A stretch of 64,000 bases of DNA from Microbacteriaceae bacterium. Its GTDB lineage: Bacteria; Actinomycetota; Actinomycetes; Actinomycetales; Microbacteriaceae. Every line of letters begins with the position of its first letter. Within the stretch, counting starts at the first letter, position 1. The position numbers and the translations under genes are program-made. Shown piece by piece: positions 10,109-19,476 of this stretch. The stretch covers positions 62,001 to 126,000 of the forward strand of contig SKHB01000022.1 of NCBI GenBank assembly GCA_007117135.1, given 5' to 3'. The notes under the pieces were generated by a model. The model was not told the origin of the DNA. It saw only the letters and a program-made list of their open reading frames with translations, and searched no databases.

Positions 10109-10998
10109 GCCAAGCGATAAGCGTTTCGCAATCTTTCGATGGAGACGTGTGTGTACAGCTCGGTGGTGCCGATCGACGAGTGGCCGAGAAGTTCTTGAAC
10201 ACTTCGCAGGTCCGCCCCGTTGTCGAGCAGATGAGTAGCAGCTGTGTGCCGAAGAGTGTGAGCACCCCGGGGCCCAGCACCTGGGTAGGGTTCCAACACT
10301 CGAGAAACCAGATCGTAAACGGTTCTCGGGTTGATCCGCTTTCCCCGGGTGCCAACAAAAAGGGCATTCCCGCTTGCCTCTGTGAATAGGACTGGACGAC
10401 CCTTCTCCAAGTATTGACTGATTGCGTGAAGGGCCGGCCTCCCAACCGGAACAACTCTCTCTTTGTTGCCCTTTCCGACCACTGTCATGGTCTGCTGATG
10501 AAAATCAACAGCCCCGACATCCGCCCCACACACCTCCCCCACGCGAAGCGCAGACGAATACAACAGTTCGACAATCGCCCAATCCCGAAGCGCGGACGGG
10601 TCGCCGGTTGATGCTCGATCATGCAGTGATGCGAGCGCTTCCTCAGCTTGCCCAGCACTCAAGACCCGGGGCAGCTTCCGGGGGCTTTTCGGCGGGTGGA
10701 GGGAAGCCGCAGCATCGGTGGGCAGAAGGTTTGCGGAATGTGCCCAATGGGATAAGCCTCGAAGCGAGGATATGCGACGCTTCAGCGTGCTCGCTGCGAG
10801 GCCAGACTCAGCCTGCTCCCATACCCACTGCCTCATTACCTCGCGGTCACACTCGTCGAGACCGCTTACTTTTTCTCGCTCACAAAACTCGACAAACGCC
10901 CCCAAATCAGCCTCGTACGCGGCAAGACTGGCAGCAGATAGCGTCCTGGATGCTTGGCGGTGATCCAGGTAGCGGGCGACCAGCTCGCGGGGGGTCAT
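10093..10998 (-). CDS. xerC: Tyrosine recombinase XerC
   Basis: 301 aa; HTLRHTAATHLLDNGADLRSVQELLGHSSIGTTELYTHV; ALRVGEVCG. Confidence 0.93.
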   Translation of the reverse strand: MTPRELVARYLDHRQASRTLSAASLAAYEADLGAFVEFCEREKVSGLDECDREVMRQWVWEQAESGLAASTLKRRISSLRGLSHWAHSANLLPTDAAASLHPPKSPRKLPRVLSAGQAEEALASLHDRASTGDPSALRDWAIVELLYSSALRVGEVCGADVGAVDFHQQTMTVVGKGNKERVVPVGRPALHAISQYLEKGRPVLFTEASGNALFVGTRGKRINPRTVYDLVSRVLEPYPGAGPRGAHTLRHTAATHLLDNGADLRSVQELLGHSSIGTTELYTHVSIERLRNAYRLAHPRA

Positions 10999-11054
10999 GG
11001 GTTAAGCATCCGGCTCGACACTGCTCGCTTCCTGATGCCACGCCGTTGATTGTG

Positions 11055-13103
11055 TTAGTGCCGTTTGACGGGAACCAGAGGCTTTCTCGGCCACCAGAAC
11101 TTGTCTCCAATGCTGAAGGCAAGGGCCGGGACAATCACTGTGCGCACTAGCAATGTATCGATCAACACACCAACACAGACAATCACGCCAATTTGTGTCA
11201 GCGTAATCAGCGGCAGGACCCCCAAAACAGCGAACACCGCTGCCAACAAGACCCCGGCGCTCGTTATGACAGCGCCAGTCGCTGCGAGTCCCCGAATCAT
11301 ACCTTTTCGAAGTCCCACGGTGTCGGCCTCTTCTTTGGCTCGGGTGACCAAGAAAATGCTGTAGTCGACGCCGAGTGCAACGAGGAAGAGGAAACTCAGC
11401 AAAATGACATTGGTGTCGAGGGCCGGGAATCCAAAAAGGTTCTGAAAAATAATCCAGCTCGCGCCGAGTGCCGAGAAATAACTGGCCACGACTGTGGCCA
11501 GCAAGATAACTGGAGCAACGAGTGCCCGCAGCAATAGAACGAGCACGAGGAACACCAAAACAAGAATTAGGGGAATCACGAGTGCTTGATCGGCGGCCGT
11601 TGCGTCGGCCAGGTCAGCCGATTGAGCATCAATTCCTCCCACCAGCGCCCCTCCGGACGCTACATCGTCGAGGAAGAGACGGAGATCAGCGATTGTCTGG
11701 CGCGCTTCGGGGCTCTCGGCAACACGGTCCAGGACGACGTTAATTCGAACTAGGTCGTCGGTCTCTTCAGCGATGGTGGCCTGATCAACACCGTCGAAGC
11801 TGGCAATCGCGTCTCGGACCTTATCAGCTTCGGTGGCAGGCGCTATGACGATAGCGGGGGATCCCGCTCCGGCAGCAAAGCCTGCCTGAAGAACCTCTTG
11901 GCCGATGACTGACTCCGGCTTCTGCATGAAGCGTTCTGTTTGGCTAAGCCCGGTTGTGACGCCACCAAGGTTTGAGGCGAGGATTCCCAAAAGGGCCAAG
12001 CCTCCAATTGCGACAAAGATGGGCGATTTCGCGACCGACTGTCCTAGTTTTCCCCAGACACTTTTTTCTACCGGGTCCGGAGATCCCTCTTTCGGCACCA
12101 AAGGCCAAAACAACCAGCGTCCAAAAAGTACCAACGCCGCTGGGAGAACAACCAACCCGGCAAACATCGCGACAACGATTCCGTAAGCACCAGCGAAACC
12201 GAGCGCGCGGTTGCCCTCTAAGCTCCCAAGTAACAACGTGAGCAGGGCTAATGCGACCGTTCCCCCACTGGCCAACACCGCTGGACCTGCCTGGCGGACA
12301 GCCTTCGTCATGGCGTCGCGCCTGGATGCAAAGAGCCGTAATTCGTCCCGGTATCGAGCGATTAGCAGCAAGGCATAGTTTGTCCCCGCTCCAAACACCA
12401 GCACTGAGACGATCCCGGTCACAGATGGGTCGAGGGAAATATCAAACGATTCAGCCACAACGGGCGCGCTGACGGCGACCACTCCATCCGCGATACCAAC
12501 AACGAGAAGGGGGACGAGCCACAGCACGGGGCTGCGGAATGTGACCAAGAGCAACACTGCCACTACTGCGGCGGTGAAGAGCAAAAGAGTCACATCTGCT
12601 CCGTCAAAAACGGCGGCAACATCTACCTCGAATCCTTCCGGGCCCGACAGGTAGCTAACAAGTCCCCCGTCGACGGCTGACGCGACTTCTCGAATCTCGT
12701 TTGCTCGCTCTGCTCGCTTATCAATGTCAGACACGGTGTCCAGCGGGATAGTGACGAGTGCGACTGTTTTGTCGTCTGATATTTGTGGCGGGAGAGGGAA
12801 ATCAAGAGTCGAAAACGCAGCGAGTTCGGTCGCGACCTCCGCTAAACGCCCCAAATCATCGTCGGTGAAACTTTCTCCAGGCTTTTCAAACACAACCAGC
12901 GCGCTTGTCCCCTCGCTACTGGGAAATTCGTCGATGAGGGCGTTGACTTGGGCCGACTCAGCGGAGTCGGGAAGCCCCACGCTCGGTGCCTCATTATTTT
13001 CGACGCCGGCTGTCTGGAGGAAGACGAATCCAGCAACAGCAAAGAAGGCGACAACGACGCTCCAGGACGTTTTTGCCGACGTGAGAAACCTAATGAAGGG
13101 CAT
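11055..13103 (-). CDS. MMPL-family RND-type transporter
   Basis: 682 aa, two MMPL halves (VFGAGTNYALLLIARYRDELR; LFLVALGVDYSIFLVTRAKEEA). Confidence 0.9.
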   Translation of the reverse strand: MPFIRFLTSAKTSWSVVVAFFAVAGFVFLQTAGVENNEAPSVGLPDSAESAQVNALIDEFPSSEGTSALVVFEKPGESFTDDDLGRLAEVATELAAFSTLDFPLPPQISDDKTVALVTIPLDTVSDIDKRAERANEIREVASAVDGGLVSYLSGPEGFEVDVAAVFDGADVTLLLFTAAVVAVLLLVTFRSPVLWLVPLLVVGIADGVVAVSAPVVAESFDISLDPSVTGIVSVLVFGAGTNYALLLIARYRDELRLFASRRDAMTKAVRQAGPAVLASGGTVALALLTLLLGSLEGNRALGFAGAYGIVVAMFAGLVVLPAALVLFGRWLFWPLVPKEGSPDPVEKSVWGKLGQSVAKSPIFVAIGGLALLGILASNLGGVTTGLSQTERFMQKPESVIGQEVLQAGFAAGAGSPAIVIAPATEADKVRDAIASFDGVDQATIAEETDDLVRINVVLDRVAESPEARQTIADLRLFLDDVASGGALVGGIDAQSADLADATAADQALVIPLILVLVFLVLVLLLRALVAPVILLATVVASYFSALGASWIIFQNLFGFPALDTNVILLSFLFLVALGVDYSIFLVTRAKEEADTVGLRKGMIRGLAATGAVITSAGVLLAAVFAVLGVLPLITLTQIGVIVCVGVLIDTLLVRTVIVPALAFSIGDKFWWPRKPLVPVKRH

Positions 13104-13175
13104 TTCTAACTGTCTTTCTGGAAGGAGTGACGAGATAGTGGAAGCAGAAAGGTATTTCGATTATCATATATTTTT

Positions 13176-13652
13176 ATGGTCGAAGCAAATAATGATTCCG
13201 GGTCCGTCAGGCCACCAGTTCATGCTGCGACGGCGGCCCTCCGTCAACTCACTGAAGTGACACGCGCGTTCGAGAGTCGACTGCAACAGGAGTTGACCGT
13301 CAATCCCACAGACTTGCTTGCCATGCAACATCTCATTTCTCGAGGCCCTATGACCGCGAGCGCACTGGCACAAGCCATCAACCACTCCCCCGGTGCCACG
13401 ACGACTGTGATTGATCGCCTAGAAGCCCTCGGTCATGTTCGTCGGGAGAGCGAGCCACACGATAGGCGTGTCACGCGGGTCGTCCCCACTTCGGAATCTC
13501 AAAAAAAGGCGGAACGAATCCTCTGGGAGATGATTCACGTTCTTGACGACGCCGTGACGTCTCGAAACCCTTCGGAACAAAAGGTGATTACGGAGTATCT
13601 GCTTGATGTCGTGGAGCGCTATAGGGAGGTATCAGGGCTTAGCGATCAATAG
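13176..13652 (+). CDS. MarR-family transcriptional regulator
   Basis: 158 aa; MTASALAQAINHSPGATTTVIDRLEALGHVRRESEPHDRRVTRVVPT winged helix; divergent from the MMPL transporter. Confidence 0.88.
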   Translation: MVEANNDSGSVRPPVHAATAALRQLTEVTRAFESRLQQELTVNPTDLLAMQHLISRGPMTASALAQAINHSPGATTTVIDRLEALGHVRRESEPHDRRVTRVVPTSESQKKAERILWEMIHVLDDAVTSRNPSEQKVITEYLLDVVERYREVSGLSDQ

Positions 13653-14562
13653 TTCGGTTGAAATCAGACGCCTTATTGGAAAACATTTCTCGTCGGCTCT
13701 CAGGGGACAAGGCCTCAATCTGGGCAAGGAATTCAGCCGAGAAACCATGAACCTCAGGCATTTCTTCTAAACCCACGTGAGAAAAAACAATTTGGTCGTT
13801 GTACACATTCACCAGCGAAGCTGCTTGGCCTCGGTCCGAAGAAACAAGCAACCGATCCTTGTCACCCAGTAAGTCAATGTTGTAACACATGCCGGCAGCG
13901 ACAGAGACGGGAACTCCATGAGTTGCGCTAAAGCTGATGTGGTGCAGGTGGCCGGCAAGAATTCCTCGAACATCGGAGCCGGAAATTGCCCCCCAGAAAG
14001 CGTCCTGTTCATCGAGCTCGATGATTCCCATCAGCGGCGCCGGCGCAGGAAGTGGCGGGTGGTGCATTGCAATCAGGGTTCCCTGAGGCGCTGGAGTCTC
14101 AAGTTGTCGGCGCAACCAGGCCAACTGGTCATCAGTGAGTTGACCGTGGTGATAACCGGGAACTGACGTGTCGAGAGATACCAGCCGAAGGCCCTGCCAC
14201 TGATAGACGTGGTCCTGGGGTTCCATTGACGCTGCTTGCCCGAACAAGACTTCGCTGAACGGTTCACGCTTATCGTGGTTGCCCATCACCCACACCACTT
14301 CGGCGCCCAGTGAGTGTGCCCACGGGTTCACAATTCCCGCTAGCTTTTCGTAAGCCTCCGCCTCACCCACATCAGCTAAGTCACCGGTGATGATAATCGC
14401 AGCAATATCTAGCCCACTGCCAGAAACTTTGTGAAACAGCTGATCGAGTTTTCTTTCTGTCTCCAACACCCCAAACAGCGGCCGGTCTCCACCGAGCAAG
14501 TGGGTGTCACTCAGGTGCAGAAGCGACAGGAGAGGGGGCGGATGTTGGCCAAAAGATGACAT
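13639..14562 (-). CDS. Metallophosphoesterase (CpdA-like)
   Basis: LLHLSDTHLLGG...IITGDLADVGE...VMGNHDKRE...GHLHH. Confidence 0.88.
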   Translation of the reverse strand: MSSFGQHPPPLLSLLHLSDTHLLGGDRPLFGVLETERKLDQLFHKVSGSGLDIAAIIITGDLADVGEAEAYEKLAGIVNPWAHSLGAEVVWVMGNHDKREPFSEVLFGQAASMEPQDHVYQWQGLRLVSLDTSVPGYHHGQLTDDQLAWLRRQLETPAPQGTLIAMHHPPLPAPAPLMGIIELDEQDAFWGAISGSDVRGILAGHLHHISFSATHGVPVSVAAGMCYNIDLLGDKDRLLVSSDRGQAASLVNVYNDQIVFSHVGLEEMPEVHGFSAEFLAQIEALSPESRREMFSNKASDFNRTIDR

Positions 14563-14605
14563 TCCACCAGGCTAGTTGGAAAACACTGATTTCCGTGTAA
14601 ATTTT

Positions 14606-15592
14606 TCACAAACCGGCAGGCCTGTCCGCAGGAGTCATGTTCACCACCCGGTAGCGATCGGCACCCCATTCCTCTACCAGGCGATAGCAGCCAGCGTTTT
14701 TGTGGTCTTTTGGCCGGGACACCACCGCAGACACATCACGCCCCAAAGCTTTGGCGTGGCTTGCGGTGTTGAGTGATCCCGAACGCTCTGCCGCTTCCAC
14801 CACCACAAGCCGGTCAGACAGCGCCGCAATGACTCGGTTCCGGTGAAGAAAAGATGCACCAGTGATGGAGTGACCAGGCGGCGTTTCGGTGACCACCACG
14901 CCACGATGCGCCACCCTCTGCACCATCTGAGGTTGCCACGACGCCGGACGGTCACTCGCTGTAGCGAGAACCATGACCTGGGGAGCGTTGAGTTCTGCGG
15001 CGCTCTCGTGAGCGGCCCAATCGATGCCCCGTGCGCCGCCAGACACAATCGCGTACCCCCAATCGACTGCCCTGCGAGTCAGCGCGCCAGTGGTGTTGAG
15101 GCCGTCTCTGCTGGGTGACCTGGAGCCGACCACTCCAAGAGTGGGGACACTGTCAAGAAAAACGGCATTTCCCCGTGCAAACAGCACAGTGGGTTGGTAA
15201 GGGCCGAGGTCATACAGTCTCTCGGGCCACCCTGGCGTTTGTGGAGAAAGAACTGCCAGGCCGAGAGTTCTGGTGAGCGCTTGGACCGACGCCACAGCTG
15301 CCTGGCGGGGAGGCGTGGGGTAGCGCCGACGAAACGACTCGATGTCAGCGGGAGTCACGTCAAGAAGTTCCGCCAAACCTCTCACTCTGGCGCAGCTTCT
15401 CCCCGCCCACATTTCTGCAAGCGCGCGCCTCGCCCCGAGATTTTCGATTGCCTGCCAGACAATTCGATCCCCGGGGGTGGCAACGGTTGTCCAGGCTACC
15501 CGCGACCACACTTCATCATCGTCAGGAATGTCTCTTGCATCGGTCACAACCGCATTGTTGCCCGACCATTTCGCGTCGCGTGGCAAGTCCAC
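14606..15592 (-). CDS. dprA: DNA-processing protein DprA
   Basis: LGVVGSRSPSRDGLNTTGALTRRAVDWGYAIVSGGARGIDWAAHESA. Confidence 0.9.
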   Translation of the reverse strand: MDLPRDAKWSGNNAVVTDARDIPDDDEVWSRVAWTTVATPGDRIVWQAIENLGARRALAEMWAGRSCARVRGLAELLDVTPADIESFRRRYPTPPRQAAVASVQALTRTLGLAVLSPQTPGWPERLYDLGPYQPTVLFARGNAVFLDSVPTLGVVGSRSPSRDGLNTTGALTRRAVDWGYAIVSGGARGIDWAAHESAAELNAPQVMVLATASDRPASWQPQMVQRVAHRGVVVTETPPGHSITGASFLHRNRVIAALSDRLVVVEAAERSGSLNTASHAKALGRDVSAVVSRPKDHKNAGCYRLVEEWGADRYRVVNMTPADRPAGL

Positions 15593-15636
15593 GAAATGGG
15601 AAGATTCGCGCTCGCCCTGTGAGCTGTGGACAGGGG

Positions 15637-15981
15637 TTATTCTTCGAGTGCGAGATCTTTGGGAAGTTTGAGTTCTTTCTTACCGAGCTCTTCGACGTTG
15701 ACATCTTTGAACGTCAACACTTTCACCGACGAGACGAACCGGTCCGAGCGGTAAATGTCCCACACCCAGACGTCATTCAAGGTGAGCTCGAAATAAAAAT
15801 CGTTGCCGCGTTCTCGAACAATTTGAGTGACATCATTGGCGAGGTAGAAGCGCCGCTCTGTTTCCACGACAAATTGGAACTGGGACACCACATCTCGATA
15901 TTCCTTGTAAAGAGCGAGTTCCGCTTCGCGGTCATAGTCATCGAAGTCGTCCATCGCCCGCAGTCTAGTCGCTTGATGCAA
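15637..15981 (-). CDS. DUF2469 family protein
   Basis: MDDFDDYDREAELALYKEYRDVVSQFQFVVETERRFYLAN; next to rnhB as is usual in actinobacteria. Confidence 0.85.
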   Translation of the reverse strand: MHQATRLRAMDDFDDYDREAELALYKEYRDVVSQFQFVVETERRFYLANDVTQIVRERGNDFYFELTLNDVWVWDIYRSDRFVSSVKVLTFKDVNVEELGKKELKLPKDLALEE

Positions 15982-16627
15982 CGAGCCGCTGTGGGTGCAC
16001 GAAGCTGCGACGGTGGAGGGCAGTCAGACCATGCTCACGAAGAGCCTCCATATGCCGAGCCGAGCCATACCCTTTATGGGAATCAAAACCATACGCCGGG
16101 TGTTTCGCGGCAAAACGTCGCATCAAACTATCTCGCTCCGCTTTCGCCACTATCGACGCCGCAGCCACACTCACACAATCCCGATCAGCCTTCACCTGTG
16201 TCACGACCGGAATAGGTGCGGGCAGGACCGCTGACAGCCAATCCTGCGACCCATCGAGTAACACAATCGGTGTCGTCCCCTCAGCAAACCGTCCAACCAG
16301 TTCAGTGACCGCTCGAACGGCGGCCACTCCAAGCGCCGGAACAATTCCGTTCCGATCAATTTCGTCAGGCTCAGCGTGGCCGACCGCCACCAGACTCACC
16401 CACTGTTTGACCGAAGCGGCGAGGCCATCTCTCGACTTTTCCGGAACCAACTTCGAATCGCGAATTCCCACCGGTGGCTCGCCCGCTCCCGGCCACCAGG
16501 CAACCGCACCCACGCTCACAGGCCCGGCAAGTGCACCTCGCCCCACCTCGTCCACACCAATGACAACAGAAAAACCTTGCACAATGAGCCTCTGCTCCAC
16601 CTTTAGGTGGGGAAGCGCTGCAGTCAC
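15965..16627 (-). CDS. rnhB: Ribonuclease HII
   Basis: VVIGVDEVGRGALAGPVSVGAV...VKADRDCVSVAAASIVAKAERD. Confidence 0.93.
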   Translation of the reverse strand: MTAALPHLKVEQRLIVQGFSVVIGVDEVGRGALAGPVSVGAVAWWPGAGEPPVGIRDSKLVPEKSRDGLAASVKQWVSLVAVGHAEPDEIDRNGIVPALGVAAVRAVTELVGRFAEGTTPIVLLDGSQDWLSAVLPAPIPVVTQVKADRDCVSVAAASIVAKAERDSLMRRFAAKHPAYGFDSHKGYGSARHMEALREHGLTALHRRSFVHPQRLVASSD

Positions 16628-17343
16628 GGGAGACCTTGGAAGGTTGTCGGGAAGTTGCCCAGCCATTGCCACCTGTCGATCGGCCAGCTAATGACCACTG
16701 CCCGCCCCACGACGTTGTCGAGGGGAACAAAGCCGCCACCCGGCTTATCTTGGTTCGCCCTCGAATCAGCAGAGTTGTAGCGGTTGTCACCCATCACCCA
16801 CAGGGCATTGTCTGGGACGGTGACAGAAAAACTCTGCCCCGAGGCGGCATCCACGCCATCAGGGAGTTTCAAATACGGCTCATCGAGGGCAACCCCGTTC
16901 ACCGTCATTGCCCCCAAGGCGTCGCAACACACCACGGTGTCGCCCGGCACCCCAACGACGCGCTTGATCAAGTGCTGTTCCCCCGAGGTGTCTCGCATAC
17001 CCAAACGCTGACCCACCCAGTTGAACAGGCGACTCAGTGGGTCATTTTCTGACACCACCCCGGACGGTAACCAACCACCCGGATCAACAAACACCACAAC
17101 GTCACCGCGGTTGACCCTAAACGGTCCGGGAGTCAACTGACTCACAATGACCCGGTCATCGATGGCCAGTGTCTGCTCCATCGACGATGTGGGAATGTGA
17201 AACGAACGGACCAGGAAAGTCTTCATCAAAAAAGAGACGACCAAAGCGGCAACGACGACGATTACGATGTCGCGCAAAACAATGAGCGTTGCGTGACCAA
17301 AGCCACCAACTTTTCTCCGGCTACCCACGAAGGTCACCACCAC
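16624..17343 (-). CDS. lepB: Signal peptidase I
   Basis: FHIPTSSMEQTLAIDDRVIV...LIKRVVGVPGDTV...WVMGDNRYNSADSR. Confidence 0.95.
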   Translation of the reverse strand: MVVTFVGSRRKVGGFGHATLIVLRDIVIVVVAALVVSFLMKTFLVRSFHIPTSSMEQTLAIDDRVIVSQLTPGPFRVNRGDVVVFVDPGGWLPSGVVSENDPLSRLFNWVGQRLGMRDTSGEQHLIKRVVGVPGDTVVCCDALGAMTVNGVALDEPYLKLPDGVDAASGQSFSVTVPDNALWVMGDNRYNSADSRANQDKPGGGFVPLDNVVGRAVVISWPIDRWQWLGNFPTTFQGLP

Positions 17344-17391
17344 AGCCGTCCATCACGCCGACCAGTCTAGGCCTGGCGCTTGAAGGAGAGT

Positions 17392-17739
17392 TTAGGATTC
17401 GCGCTTTTCGCGAATCTTTGCCTTCTTCCCACGAAGACTGCGGATGTAATACAGCTTGGCGCGGCGCACATCACCCCGAGTGACAACTTCGATGTGGTCA
17501 ATGATCGGCGAGTGGACAGGAAACGTCCTTTCGACGCCCACCTGGAAGCTCACCTTCCGGACAGTGAAGGTTTCTCCAATGCCGTGACCCTGCCGGGCAA
17601 TAACAACACCCTGGAACACCTGAATACGAGAGCGGTTACCTTCAACAATGTTGACGTGAACTTTGAGTGTGTCTCCGGGACGGAAATCCGGAACATCGGT
17701 GCGAAGGGACGCCGAGTCGACGAAATCGAGGGTTTGCAT
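17392..17739 (-). CDS. rplS: 50S ribosomal protein L19
   Basis: [51 protein letters not shown]. Confidence 0.97.
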   Translation of the reverse strand: MQTLDFVDSASLRTDVPDFRPGDTLKVHVNIVEGNRSRIQVFQGVVIARQGHGIGETFTVRKVSFQVGVERTFPVHSPIIDHIEVVTRGDVRRAKLYYIRSLRGKKAKIREKRES

Positions 17740-17951
17740 AATTTTCTTCCTACCTGCACCACGGGTTGCGATCGGGTATGTGAGTGTCACAGAGGTTTCT
17801 ATGACCAGTGCCGGGGCCTTCCTCCCCCGTGGCGGAGATAGCCGAATGGCACGAACACTTATATTGCCACAGATGGTACCGTGAAGCCAATTAGTGAAGT
17901 GTCTCCCGGCCCAAGTTCTCGGGGAGCCACAGGAATGTTGAGGTGGTCACA

Positions 17952-18584
17952 ATGATTGAAAACACAACCGAAGTTGTTGAACTGCGCACCGTGCCCGTCC
18001 AGCAGCGAAGCAACCAGCGCATGCAGAATTTGCTCGATGCCGCAGCCGGAATTATTGCAACCGAAGGTATTGATGCTGTCACCACCACCAGCGTCGCTTA
18101 CAAGAGCGGGTCTTCGGTGGGCGTGATTTACCGTTATTTTCCCAACATTGACTCGCTGCTTCGAGCCCTCGCTCACAGAAACCTGCAACGCTACCTCGCC
18201 CGTGTGGAAGAGGGAAGCGACAAATCCCCATCCGAGCCGTGGTCTTCGTGGGACCTCACACTCGACAGTTTTGTGGAGATGTGCCGCAGCGAACCAAGTT
18301 TCCGCCAGCTCGGGTTCGGAGACATCATCAACGACCGCTTCTTAGACAACGATGTATCCAACAACACTGTTGTGGCGAAAGCGTTCGCCGGCATGGTGTC
18401 AGAAACTCACAGCATTCCCGTCACCGACCACATGTTTTTTCACATCGAATCAGCCGTCTGGATGGGAGATTCACTGATGAAGCGAGCATTCCGATCGGAC
18501 CCCCTCGGCGATGAGCGCTTCGTCGAAGAAGCACGACGAGTAATTGGTGACTACCTGCGCACCAACGTTCCCATCCCTTCGTAG
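17952..18584 (+). CDS. TetR-family transcriptional regulator
   Basis: QRSNQRMQNLLDAAAGIIATEGIDAVTTTSVAYKSGSSVGVIYRYFPNIDSLLRALA; SD-like TTGAGGTGG upstream of ATG 17952. Confidence 0.88.
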   Translation: MIENTTEVVELRTVPVQQRSNQRMQNLLDAAAGIIATEGIDAVTTTSVAYKSGSSVGVIYRYFPNIDSLLRALAHRNLQRYLARVEEGSDKSPSEPWSSWDLTLDSFVEMCRSEPSFRQLGFGDIINDRFLDNDVSNNTVVAKAFAGMVSETHSIPVTDHMFFHIESAVWMGDSLMKRAFRSDPLGDERFVEEARRVIGDYLRTNVPIPS

Positions 18585-19363
18585 TGGTTTTTCGAAAGCG
18601 CCATCCATCGGCTGACGATGTGATGCCTGCTGGACAGTTTGTGGCAGGCGTGCTCAGCGCTTTGGAAGCTGCTGCGACACCGGGTGTCAACCTGTTGGAA
18701 CTTGATCGAATCGCATCGGGCATGATTGCCGACGCCGGTGCCACGAGTTGTTATGTGGACTACCACCCCTCATTTGGCGGCTCACCGTTTGGCAAAGTAC
18801 TCTGCACCTCTGTCAACGATGCCGTATTGCATGGCCTACCGCGAGACCAAGTGCTCGCTCCAGGCGACCTACTCTCGGTCGACTTTGCCGTGTCATTGAA
18901 TGGCTGGGTAGCCGACTCAGCGCTCAGCGTTGTTGTTGGTGACGGCGCTGACGCTGACCGCCAGCTCATCGCCGCTACCAGGGAAGCCCTCCAAGAGGGA
19001 ATCAATCAGGCGATTCCCGGAAACCGGGTGGGGGATATTTCCGCGGCCATTGGTGTGGTCGGTAAAGACTACGGGTACCTCATCAACACCGACTTTGGCG
19101 GTCACGGTGTTGGTCGCACCATGCACGAAGACCCATCCATTCCCAACGATGGAACTCCTGGAACCGGCCCCAAACTTGTCCCCGGGATGGCTCTTGCCAT
19201 TGAACCGTGGTTTATGCACACCACCGACGAGATTGTCACCGACGAGGATGGCTGGACACTTCGAAGTGTTGATGGCTCACGCGGTGCCCATTCCGAACAC
19301 ACCGTGGTGGTCACAAAAGATGGCCCCGTTATCGTGACCAGGCGCCACGACGAAGACTTCTAA
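18584..19363 (+). CDS. map: Type I methionine aminopeptidase
   Basis: CTSVNDAVLHGLP...GDLLSVDFAVSLNGWVADSA...GHGVGRTMHEDPSIPN...GMALAIEPW. Confidence 0.93.
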   Translation: MVFRKRHPSADDVMPAGQFVAGVLSALEAAATPGVNLLELDRIASGMIADAGATSCYVDYHPSFGGSPFGKVLCTSVNDAVLHGLPRDQVLAPGDLLSVDFAVSLNGWVADSALSVVVGDGADADRQLIAATREALQEGINQAIPGNRVGDISAAIGVVGKDYGYLINTDFGGHGVGRTMHEDPSIPNDGTPGTGPKLVPGMALAIEPWFMHTTDEIVTDEDGWTLRSVDGSRGAHSEHTVVVTKDGPVIVTRRHDEDF

Positions 19364-19401
19364 TCTTTTGGTCGTAGGTTCGATCCCCGCCGAGGGCACC
19401 A
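19352..19401 (+). other. Degenerate 3' fragment of tRNA-Arg(TCT) (anticodon arm, variable loop, T arm, acceptor 3' strand, CCA); possible attachment-site scar
   Basis: gaaga-CTTCTAA-tcttt anticodon arm, tggtc variable loop, gtagg-TTCGATC-cccgc T arm (one A-C mismatch), cgagggc acceptor strand, A, CCA. No canonical 5' acceptor/D-arm half; that DNA is map coding sequence. Confidence 0.7.
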
Positions 19402-19421
19402 AGTCTTTGTATGGTTTCGCC

Positions 19422-19476
19422 TGATGCGTGACATTACGTGTCCGGGTGATGGGCGACATGTGTTCGCTTGATGCGC
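19422..19476 (+). repeat. Iterated TGATG-containing motif at a presumptive IS481-type element end
   Basis: TGATGCGTGACATTACGTGTCCGGG / TGATGGGCGACATGTGTTCGCT / TGATGCGC in tandem immediately upstream of a transposase-like ORF. Confidence 0.5.

Noticed and set aside
19316-19401. Complete tRNA-Arg overlapping the map 3' end
   Set aside because: The 5' part can form a D-arm-like TCGT/ACGA stem, but the acceptor 5' strand pairs at only about 4 of 7 positions and the DNA is well-conserved map coding sequence; only the 3' fragment is supportable.
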